Under the pieces are notes generated by a model. It was given only the letters and a program-made list of their open reading frames with translations. It had not been told where the DNA came from and did not search any database. From the NCBI GenBank assembly GCA_937875545.1, contig CALLYE010000022.1, positions 1 to 6,181 of the forward strand: 6,181 nucleotides of DNA, given 5' to 3'. This stretch comes from DTU078 sp002397345. GTDB lineage: Bacteria > Bacillota > Clostridia > Oscillospirales > CAG-272. This document shows, one piece after another, positions 1-4,760 of the stretch. The translations under genes were made by a program, and so were the position numbers. Every line of letters starts with the position of its first letter. The first letter of the stretch is position 1.

Positions 1-273
1 GCCCGCGACTCCATCCGATAATGGAGATCGGGGACGTAAATACAACACAAAATCGCAGGGGCGGCGTTTTGCCGCCCGCGACTCCATATGATAATGGAGA
101 TCGGGGACGTAAATACAACGCAAATCGTAGGGGCGGCGTTTTGCCGCCCGCAGCTCCATCAGATAATGGAGATTGGACGTAAATACAACGCAAATCGCAG
201 GGGCGGCGTTTTGCCGCCCGCGACTCCATCCGATAATGGAGATTGGACGTAAATACAACGTAAAACACAGGAG
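1..273. repeat. Tandem array of about 3.8 imperfect 70-73 bp units upstream of tsf
   Basis: Units run 1-73, 74-145, 146-215 and a last partial unit 216-273. Each unit starts GCCCGC and holds a small inverted repeat CTCCAT/ATGGAG (9-26, 82-99, 154-171, 224-241), a conserved GACGTAAATACAAC segment, and a GC-rich palindrome GGGCGGC-GTTTT-GCCGCCC that bridges into the next unit (59-77, 131-149, 201-219). Units 1-2 carry ATCGGGGACG where units 3-4 carry ATTGGACG, so the array looks like two pairs. The window opens on the right arm of one more palindrome, so the array probably continues upstream. No reading frame here looks like a gene. The GC hairpins are not followed by T-runs, so they are not intrinsic terminators. 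They resemble short palindromic repeats dispersed in some clostridial genomes (inference). Their role is unknown; a part in mRNA stability or in the rpsB/tsf expression ratio is possible. Confidence 0.95.
269..273 (+). promoter_or_regulatory. Ribosome binding site of tsf
   Basis: AGGAG lies 11 bases before the tsf ATG, a slightly long but workable spacing. It sits exactly where the repeat units have CAGGGG, the left foot of the GC palindrome, so the Shine-Dalgarno is embedded in the degenerate end of the last repeat unit. Confidence 0.75.
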
Positions 274-284
274 ATATAATAAAT

Positions 285-1214
285 ATGGCAGAGATTACAG
301 CAAAAGCGGTATCCGAGCTGCGCGCCAAAACGGGCTGCGGCATGATGGACTGCAAAAAGGCGCTCGCGGAGGCGAACGGCAATTTTGACGAGGCGATTAA
401 GCTGCTGCGCGAGCGCGGCTTGTCTGTCGCGGCAAAGAAAGCCGACCGCATCGCGGCGGAGGGTCTTATCGATATACTCATTTCCGACGACGGCACAACC
501 GCGGCGATGATCGAGGTCAACTCTGAAACCGACTTCGTTGCTAAAAACGCCAGTTTCCGCGCGTTTGTCGGCGATTTGCTCGCGGTTATTCTTAAAAACG
601 AGCCGGCTGATATTGACGCGCTGATGGCGTGCAAATATATGGACGGCGACATCACAGTCGAGCAGGCTTTGAAAGATAAAATCTTCACTATCGGCGAGAA
701 GCTTACTATCCGCCGCTTCGTGATTGTCCGCGGCGCTATGTCGACCTATATCCACGGCGGCGGCGTGACCGGCGTTATCGTGAAATTCGACGCCGATGCC
801 TCCGTCGCGTCAAAGCCCGAGTTCGTCGAGATGGCAAAGAACGTCGCGCTCCAGGTCGCGGCGATGAACTGCCAGTACGTTGACCGTACCGCAGTACCGC
901 AGTCCGCGATCGACGAGGAGAAAGACGTCCTCATGAAGCAGATCCAGAATGACCCGAACAACGCTAAAAAGCCCGCCGCTATCATCGAAAAGATGGTAAC
1001 CGGCCGTATCGGTAAATTCTATGAAACCTATTGCCTTGCCGACCAGCTTTATGTAAAGGACGACTCTATGACAGTGGAGAAGTATATCGAAAGCGTCGCA
1101 AAAAACATCGGAGCGGTAAAGCTCACAGCTTATTATCGTTATGACAAGGGCGAGGGTCTGCAGAAGCGCGAGGAAAACTTCGCGGAAGAAATCGCCAACA
1201 TGGTTAAAAACTAA
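285..1214 (+). CDS. tsf: Elongation factor Ts
   Basis: EF-Ts is the cytoplasmic guanine nucleotide exchange factor that displaces GDP from EF-Tu so it can bind GTP and aminoacyl-tRNA again. The 309-residue protein has the N-terminal UBA-like domain (residues about 1-45, with TGCGMMDCKKAL) that contacts EF-Tu domain 1. The signature TDFV is at 82-85; its Asp and Phe push into the EF-Tu nucleotide site in the known E. coli complex. The core carries His157 in HGGGVTG, and a second core subdomain and helical C-terminus follow. Length is near that of other clostridial proteins and nothing is missing. The ATG at 285 is the only sensible start, giving MAEITAKAVSELR with AGGAG upstream. The gene ends in two TAA codons in a row and is followed by a strong hairpin, so it probably ends an rpsB-tsf transcript whose first gene is outside the window. 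Confidence 0.98.
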   Translation: MAEITAKAVSELRAKTGCGMMDCKKALAEANGNFDEAIKLLRERGLSVAAKKADRIAAEGLIDILISDDGTTAAMIEVNSETDFVAKNASFRAFVGDLLAVILKNEPADIDALMACKYMDGDITVEQALKDKIFTIGEKLTIRRFVIVRGAMSTYIHGGGVTGVIVKFDADASVASKPEFVEMAKNVALQVAAMNCQYVDRTAVPQSAIDEEKDVLMKQIQNDPNNAKKPAAIIEKMVTGRIGKFYETYCLADQLYVKDDSMTVEKYIESVAKNIGAVKLTAYYRYDKGEGLQKREENFAEEIANMVKN

Positions 1215-1225
1215 TAAAATAACCG

Positions 1226-1285
1226 TCCCGTTTCCGTCCGGCCGCGTTATAAAAACGCATCGGGCGAAAACGGGATATTTATATT
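1226..1285 (+). terminator. Probable intrinsic terminator after tsf
   Basis: A long hairpin starts 11 bases after the tsf stop. TCCCGTTT (1226-1233) pairs with AAACGGGA (1268-1275). After one mismatch, CGTCCG (1235-1240) pairs with CGGGCG (1261-1266) with one G-T wobble. After a small internal loop, GCGTT (1244-1248) pairs with AACGC (1254-1258) around an ATAAA loop. About 19 base pairs form in total. The tail is AT-rich (TATTTATATTATT) but not a pure T-run, so termination may be partial. Confidence 0.75.
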
Positions 1286-1327
1286 ATTGTCAGTTGAAAA
1301 TGGCGGATTATGTTTACAAATTCACCA

Positions 1328-1355
1328 TTGCCTTTTCAAAAAAACATGGTAAAAT
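1328..1355 (+). promoter_or_regulatory. Candidate sigma-A promoter for pyrH-frr-uppS
   Basis: TTGCCT (1328-1333, four of six matches to TTGACA) is followed after 16 bases by TAAAAT (1350-1355, five of six matches to TATAAT). An extended -10 TG dinucleotide stands at 1347-1348, giving TGGTAAAAT. A transcript would start near 1362 and carry a leader of about 107 bases. The position, between a terminator-like hairpin and pyrH, fits an internal promoter. It is predicted from sequence only. Confidence 0.55.
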
Positions 1356-1416
1356 AATAAAAGGTCAAAAACGGGAAAAATCTTTTTATAAAACAATTTT
1401 TCAAAACGCGAGAGTC

Positions 1417-1434
1417 TTGTGCCGCGGCGCACAA
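1417..1434 (+). other. Inverted repeat in the pyrH leader
   Basis: TTGTGC (1417-1422) and GCACAA (1429-1434) flank the six-base loop CGCGGC, forming a 6 bp stem about 35 bases before the pyrH start. No T-run follows, so it is not a terminator. It could be a leader RNA hairpin or a protein-binding palindrome. I match it to no known riboswitch or PyrR site. The rest of the 254 bp tsf-pyrH gap is AT-rich and holds no credible gene. Confidence 0.5.
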
Positions 1435-1456
1435 AACATCCCGCTATATATTGAAC

Positions 1457-1462
1457 GGGTGA
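1457..1462 (+). promoter_or_regulatory. Ribosome binding site of pyrH
   Basis: GGGTGA contains GGTGA, which matches the AGGAGGTGA consensus, and lies 6 bases before the ATG at 1469. This favours 1469 over the in-frame ATG at 1478, for which the spacing would be 15. Its first bases are also the right arm of a weak CCCG (1440-1443)/CGGG (1456-1459) inverted repeat. Confidence 0.65.
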
Positions 1463-1468
1463 ATAAAT

Positions 1469-2206
1469 ATGGAAAAAATGGCGGAACCTCACTATAAACG
1501 CGTGCTGCTCAAGCTCTCCGGCGAGGTGCTGGCAAAAGGCATAACCACCGGCATACTCAACTATGATTTTGTGCGCGAAATCTGTGAAAATATCAAACGC
1601 TGCGTCGATATGGGCGTGCAGTTCGGCATCGTCGTCGGCGCGGGCAATATATGGCGCGGGCGTCAGGGCGCAAAAATGGACCGCACGCGCGCCGACCACA
1701 TGGGAATGCTCGCAACCGCGATAAACGTGCTGGCGCTTCAGGACGCGTTCGAGCAGATGGGCGTGGAGACGCGCGCCATGACCGCTATCGAAATGAAAGA
1801 GGTCGCCGAGCCGTATATACGCAACAAAGCCGTCCATCACCTCGAGCTGGGACGCACCGTTATCTTCGGCTGCGGTATCGGAAACCCGTTCTTTTCAACC
1901 GACACCGCCGCCGTACTGCGCGCAGCCGAAATCAACGCCGATATTGTGCTTATGGCGAAGAACATCGACGGCGTTTACAACGCTGACCCGAAAAAAAATC
2001 CCGACGCCGTTAAGCTGGACTCGGTGGAGTATATACGCATACTTTCCGACGGGTTAGGCGTAATCGACTCGACCGCCGCGTCGTTCGGTATGGAAAACAA
2101 TATCCCCATGCTGCTGTTCGGCATCGACGACCCCGCGAACATCTGCCGCGCTATCATGGGTGAAAAAATCGGCACGATAATTTCTAATAATAAAACAAAA
2201 ATATGA
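1469..2206 (+). CDS. pyrH: UMP kinase (uridylate kinase)
   Basis: This cytoplasmic enzyme of the amino acid kinase fold phosphorylates UMP to UDP with ATP, feeding pyrimidine nucleotide and UDP-sugar synthesis. Bacterial members are hexamers usually regulated by UTP and GTP. Visible motifs in order are YKRVLLKLSGE near residues 9-19 (phosphate-binding strand and Lys), VVGAGNIWRG at 55-64 (family form GGGNIWRG, here with Ala in the second position), RADHMGMLAT, then GCGIGNPFFSTDTAA around 134-147 with Asp145 in the UMP/catalytic region, and AKNIDGVYNADP at 163-174 in the ATP-binding part. At 245 residues it is normal in length and intact. The start at 1469 is chosen for its GGTGA ribosome binding site; MAEPHYKR from 1478 is the alternative. 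Its TGA stop leaves only 15 bases before frr, whose ribosome binding site directly abuts the stop, so the two are surely co-transcribed. Confidence 0.98.
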   Translation: MEKMAEPHYKRVLLKLSGEVLAKGITTGILNYDFVREICENIKRCVDMGVQFGIVVGAGNIWRGRQGAKMDRTRADHMGMLATAINVLALQDAFEQMGVETRAMTAIEMKEVAEPYIRNKAVHHLELGRTVIFGCGIGNPFFSTDTAAVLRAAEINADIVLMAKNIDGVYNADPKKNPDAVKLDSVEYIRILSDGLGVIDSTAASFGMENNIPMLLFGIDDPANICRAIMGEKIGTIISNNKTKI

Positions 2207-2221
2207 AAGGGCGTTTGAAAC

Positions 2222-2776
2222 ATGAAATTGAACACCAAGGAATATGAAGATAAAATGAAAAAATCGATCGCCGTTTACGAGCATGAGCTTACGACGATCC
2301 GGGCCGGGCGCGCCAGCGCCGCGGTGCTTGATAAAATAACGGTCGATTATTTCGGCACTCCGACCGCGATTAACGCGATGGCTGCGATCAGTGTCGCCGA
2401 CGCGCGCACGCTGGTGATCCAGCCGTGGGACGCCTCCACCCTTAAAGCGATCGACCGCGGGATCCAGGCCTCCGATCTGGGTATGCCGCCGCAGAACGAC
2501 GGCAAGGTCATCCGCATCGCCTTCCCACCGCTGACCGAGGAGCGCCGCCGCGAACTGACAAAACAAATTGCCAAAATGGGCGAGGACGCCAAAGTGGCGA
2601 TCCGGAACATACGCCGCGACGCAAACGAAAAAACCAAAGAAATGAAGAAAAAGAGCGAGATGACGGAAGACGAGCAGAAGTCATCGGAAAAAGCCGTGCA
2701 GGAGCTGACCGATAAATATATAAAAGAACTCGACGCGGTCACAGCTAAAAAAGAGAAAGAGATAATGGCAATGTAA
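2222..2776 (+). CDS. frr: Ribosome recycling factor
   Basis: RRF works with EF-G to split the post-termination ribosome and release mRNA and tRNA. The 184-residue length is standard. Domain I, a three-helix bundle, is formed by the N-terminal helix with ELTTIRAGRAS (about 22-32) and the long helices from about residue 105 onward. The small beta domain II holds DYFGTPT, ISVADARTLVIQPWD (56-70) and SDLGMPP (84-90). The signature TEERRREL (105-112) is followed by KVAIRNIRRDA, in which Arg132 falls at the position of the essential E. coli Arg132. The C-terminal helix is very rich in Lys and Glu. AAGGG at 2207-2211, 10 bases before the ATG, supports the start. It lies between pyrH and uppS in one transcript. 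A short palindrome, GGCAAT-GTA-ATTGCC (2767-2781), spans its stop codon. Confidence 0.98.
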   Translation: MKLNTKEYEDKMKKSIAVYEHELTTIRAGRASAAVLDKITVDYFGTPTAINAMAAISVADARTLVIQPWDASTLKAIDRGIQASDLGMPPQNDGKVIRIAFPPLTEERRRELTKQIAKMGEDAKVAIRNIRRDANEKTKEMKKKSEMTEDEQKSSEKAVQELTDKYIKELDAVTAKKEKEIMAM

Positions 2777-2808
2777 TTGCCGCTGGGCAAATATTATCAT
2801 CACATCAC

Positions 2809-3573
2809 ATGACATCAGACAACAAAAACGGCGCCGGTGGCGTTAATCGCCCGGCGCCGCGTCACATTGCTTTTATAATGGACGGCAACGGGCGCTGGGC
2901 AAAAAAGCGCGGTATGCCGCGTGAATACGGGCACGTGCAGGGCGCGAAAACCTTCCGTAAAATAGTCGAATATTGCGGCGATGTGGGGATAGAGGTCGTA
3001 ACCGTCTACGCGCTGTCGACCGAAAACTATATCCGACGACCTAAAAATGAACTGAATGCGATATTAAAACTGTTCGAGCAGTATCTCGGCGACGCCGAAC
3101 GCGACGAGTCGACGCGCGACCTGCGGATCTGCTTCATCGGTGACCGCGACGTATTCGCGCCCGAAATAAAGGCGCGCATGGCGGCGCTGGAACGAACAAC
3201 GGCGCGACGCACCAAACGCCTGAACGTCGCTATAAATTACGGCGGGCGCGCGGAGCTTATCGCCGCGTTTAACAAACTCGCGGGCGAAGGCAGGACGCGC
3301 ATAACCGAAGAAGACGTGAACCGTGCGCTTTACACCGCCGGCTGTCCCGAGCCGGATCTAATTGTGCGTACCGGAGCCGAAATGCGCCTGTCGAACTTCC
3401 TCATGTGGCAGTCCGCTTATTCCGAGCTGTATTTCACCGACACGCTGTGGCCTGATATGGACGAGCGCGAGATCGACCGCATCGTCGCCGATTTCCGCAG
3501 CCGCCGGTACGGCGGGGACGGGGAGAACGGGGAGCGCGGGGGACGGGGGAACGGGGATACGGTCGCTTTTTGA
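2809..3573 (+). CDS. uppS: Undecaprenyl diphosphate synthase (cis-prenyltransferase) with glycine-rich tail
   Basis: The enzyme adds isopentenyl units in cis to farnesyl diphosphate to make the C55 lipid carrier for peptidoglycan and other wall polymers; it acts at the cytoplasmic membrane face. Motifs are HIAFIMDGNGRWAKKRG with catalytic Asp25 (E. coli Asp26), GHVQGAKT, YALSTENYIRRPKNE, NVAINYGGR, and PDLIVRTGAEMRLSNF with Arg187, Arg193 and Ser195, then AYSELYFTDTLWPD with metal ligand Glu206. RTGAE is a small variant of RTGGE/RTSGE. The fold normally ends near RRYGG (residue 236). Here a tail of about 20 residues, rich in Gly, Asp, Glu, Asn and Arg, is added by a G-run tract (3511-3556). 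The ATG at 2809 is the only start before the catalytic motif, yet no Shine-Dalgarno precedes it, so translation may rely on coupling to frr, 32 bases upstream. Confidence 0.97.
   Translation: MTSDNKNGAGGVNRPAPRHIAFIMDGNGRWAKKRGMPREYGHVQGAKTFRKIVEYCGDVGIEVVTVYALSTENYIRRPKNELNAILKLFEQYLGDAERDESTRDLRICFIGDRDVFAPEIKARMAALERTTARRTKRLNVAINYGGRAELIAAFNKLAGEGRTRITEEDVNRALYTAGCPEPDLIVRTGAEMRLSNFLMWQSAYSELYFTDTLWPDMDEREIDRIVADFRSRRYGGDGENGERGGRGNGDTVAF
3511..3556 (+). other. G-run tract with G-quadruplex potential at the 3' end of uppS
   Basis: Six runs of four or five G (3514-3517, 3520-3523, 3529-3532, 3538-3542, 3545-3549, 3553-3556) are separated by 2-5 bases such as AC and AAC. Four runs of at least four G with short loops satisfy the usual G-quadruplex pattern, here on the coding strand and so also in the mRNA. 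The tract encodes uppS residues 235-250, after the conserved end of the enzyme. Whether it folds in the cell is unknown. Confidence 0.7.
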
Positions 3574-3579
3574 AGAAAA

Positions 3580-3603
3580 GCATGCAATCTGCGGATTGCA
3601 CGC
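3580..3603. other. Hairpin immediately after uppS
   Basis: TGCAATC (3583-3589), loop TGCG, and GATTGCA (3594-3600) form a 7 bp stem, extended by two pairs past one mismatch. GAAAAG (3575-3580) and CTTTTC (3609-3614) could pair outside it. On the + strand it is followed by A's, then CTTTTC, not an immediate T-run, so termination is doubtful. Read on the - strand it is followed by CTTTTCTTC, but I see no gene on that strand for it to serve. Confidence 0.45.
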
Positions 3604-3609
3604 AAAAAC

Positions 3610-3639
3610 TTTTCAGTAAAAATATTATTAGAATAAAAT
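3610..3639 (+). promoter_or_regulatory. Weak candidate promoter for cdsA
   Basis: TTTTCA (3610-3615) and TAAAAT (3634-3639) are 18 bases apart in the AT-rich first half of the 208 bp uppS-cdsA gap. Matches are four of six and five of six. AT-rich DNA gives such matches easily, so this is only a candidate. The gap length itself suggests cdsA may have its own promoter. Confidence 0.3.
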
Positions 3640-3700
3640 CACAGAATAAATCTAAACAATTTTATGTATGATGAACATTTTATTGTTGATTAACCCAGAG

Positions 3701-3756
3701 GTGCGGGGGTGCGGGGGGAGCGGGATCAAGCTTGCTTGATCTTATCCCCATCCCCG
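3701..3756 (+). repeat. G-rich tract and long imperfect hairpin before cdsA
   Basis: GTGCGGGGG-TGC-GGGGGG (3701-3718) is followed by a perfect 7 bp stem, GATCAAG (3724-3730) and CTTGATC (3735-3741) with loop CTTG. CCCC (3746-3749) and CCCCG (3752-3756) can then pair back to the G-runs. The G-rich arm resembles the G-run tract in the uppS tail. It stands 25 bases before the cdsA start and could be a dispersed palindromic repeat or a leader structure. The following TTCTTCC is too short and mixed for a convincing terminator. Confidence 0.6.
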
Positions 3757-3770
3757 TTCTTCCAATCATA

Positions 3771-3776
3771 AAAGGA
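3771..3776 (+). promoter_or_regulatory. Ribosome binding site of cdsA
   Basis: AAAGGA lies 5 bases before the ATG at 3782, just after the hairpin region, and supports that start. Confidence 0.7.
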
Positions 3777-3781
3777 TCGTT

Positions 3782-4684
3782 ATGCTTTTAAGAACAATAA
3801 CTGCGGTAGTGGCGCTCGGTGTATTCGCTCCGATACTGATTTTTTCGGATACGCCGGCTATGCTTGTATTTGCGTCGGCGATGTCGGTCATCGCGGTATG
3901 CGAGTTGTTTTCCTGCGTTGCGCACAGCCGCATCGAGTTCGAGCGCGAAAGCCGCGAGGCGCTGACCTCGCCCCGTAAATTTTGGCGCTGCGTGATAGCG
4001 CTCAACCCGTTCGCGCTCGTTCCGTCGACGGTATTCGCCGCGGTGCTGCCCATAATAGCGCGTTACGCGCTGGCGGGGAATTTCTACCGCTATATATTCG
4101 TGTTGTTTTTCACATATATGTTCACAGTGCTGTCGATCGCTGTTTTTATGATTGGCACATACCCCGTCGCAAACGCCGCGTTCGAAATCGTTATGACGCT
4201 GTACATTTCATACGGCTTTTCGTCGCTTGTCCTGCTGCGCGATATGAAATACGGCGAGTATGTGTTCCTCATCGCGTTTTTGGTGCCGTGGATGTCGGAC
4301 GCGGGCGCGTATTTTATCGGCCGCGGATTTGGCAAACACAAGCTGAGCCCCGCCGTCAGTCCGAAAAAGACCGTCGAGGGCGCTGTGGGCGGCGTGATTT
4401 TCGGCACAGCCTCTGTATTGCTTTACGGCATGATTGTCCAGAAAATATCCGGAGCGGTGCCGCATTATGGCTGGATTGCCTTTGCAGGCTTCGTTATCAG
4501 TGTAGTTTCGCAGTGCGGAGACCTGATCGCATCGCTGATTAAACGGCATTATAACGTAAAAGATTACGGCCACATTTTCCCCGGTCACGGCGGCGTGCTC
4601 GACCGGTTCGACAGCGTTATCGCGGCGGCGCCGTTTCTGTATATATTGTGTTTAATGATGGACAAGCTGTCGCTATTCGCCTGA
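3782..4684 (+). CDS. cdsA: Phosphatidate cytidylyltransferase (CDP-diglyceride synthase)
   Basis: This integral membrane enzyme makes CDP-diacylglycerol from phosphatidic acid and CTP, the precursor of phosphatidylglycerol, cardiolipin and phosphatidylserine. The 300-residue protein is very hydrophobic, with about eight or nine membrane segments by eye; the first two span roughly residues 4-45. A polar stretch around 46-75 follows. Key motifs are the WMSDAGAYFIGR segment from Trp170 (Asp173 is a likely metal ligand region), SPKKTVEG at 193-200, and the full family signature at 251-277, which begins SLIKR, continues through KDYGHIFPGHGG and ends in LDRFD. All signature positions are present, so the enzyme should be active. 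AAAGGA upstream supports the start. A 208 bp gap to uppS suggests partly independent transcription, while only 76 bp separate it from dxr. Confidence 0.97.
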   Translation: MLLRTITAVVALGVFAPILIFSDTPAMLVFASAMSVIAVCELFSCVAHSRIEFERESREALTSPRKFWRCVIALNPFALVPSTVFAAVLPIIARYALAGNFYRYIFVLFFTYMFTVLSIAVFMIGTYPVANAAFEIVMTLYISYGFSSLVLLRDMKYGEYVFLIAFLVPWMSDAGAYFIGRGFGKHKLSPAVSPKKTVEGAVGGVIFGTASVLLYGMIVQKISGAVPHYGWIAFAGFVISVVSQCGDLIASLIKRHYNVKDYGHIFPGHGGVLDRFDSVIAAAPFLYILCLMMDKLSLFA

Positions 4685-4688
4685 TAAA

Positions 4689-4740
4689 ACGGCGGGAGAA
4701 AAATAATGCAACGGCGGGAGCAAGCCCCCGCCCTACAACA
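4689..4740. repeat. GC-rich palindromic repeat between cdsA and dxr
   Basis: ACGGCGGGAG occurs twice (4689-4698 and 4711-4720). The second copy forms a hairpin, GGCGGG (4713-4718) with CCCGCC (4727-4732), and the first could compete for the same partner. On the - strand the element reads TTGTAGGGCGGGGGC then TTGCTCCCGCC, pairing better there through a G-T wobble. That GTAGGG-plus-palindrome form recalls the array before tsf, in the opposite orientation. After it comes only the AT-rich run TATTTAAAAATATTTATAAC before dxr. No T-run follows the hairpin, so it is not a good + strand terminator. Confidence 0.65.
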
Positions 4741-4760
4741 TATTTAAAAATATTTATAAC

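Noticed and set aside
59..219. GC palindromes in the array as intrinsic terminators
   Set aside because: Each strong stem is followed by CGACTCC or CAGCTCC, not by a T-run, on either strand.
1..273. CRISPR array
   Set aside because: The units are similar over their whole length and contiguous; there are no short repeats separated by unique spacers.
275..280. Perfect TATAAT hexamer just before tsf as a promoter
   Set aside because: Transcription would start at or after the tsf ATG, no -35 stands at 16-18 bases (the TTGGAC at 243-248 is 26 bases away), and it would bypass the AGGAG binding site.
159..755. Long minus-strand open frame across the array and tsf
   Set aside because: It mirrors the tsf codons and repeat sequence, has no recognisable protein features, and tsf on the + strand is certain.
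1362..1468. Known pyrimidine riboswitch or PyrR-type attenuator in the pyrH leader
   Set aside because: I see no PyrR-binding consensus, no terminator/antiterminator pair and no T-run; only short palindromes.
1141..1497. Open frame bridging the end of tsf and the start of pyrH
   Set aside because: It overlaps two sure genes out of frame, runs through the terminator hairpin and encodes a compositionally odd peptide without motifs.
3982..4542. Long alternative + strand frame inside cdsA
   Set aside because: Arginine-rich shadow of a GC-rich gene in another frame; cdsA carries the complete family signature.
4741..4760. Leaderless promoter directly before dxr
   Set aside because: TATTTA/TATAAC-like strings exist, but the -35 position falls in the GC palindrome (CCGCCC) with no match to TTGACA.
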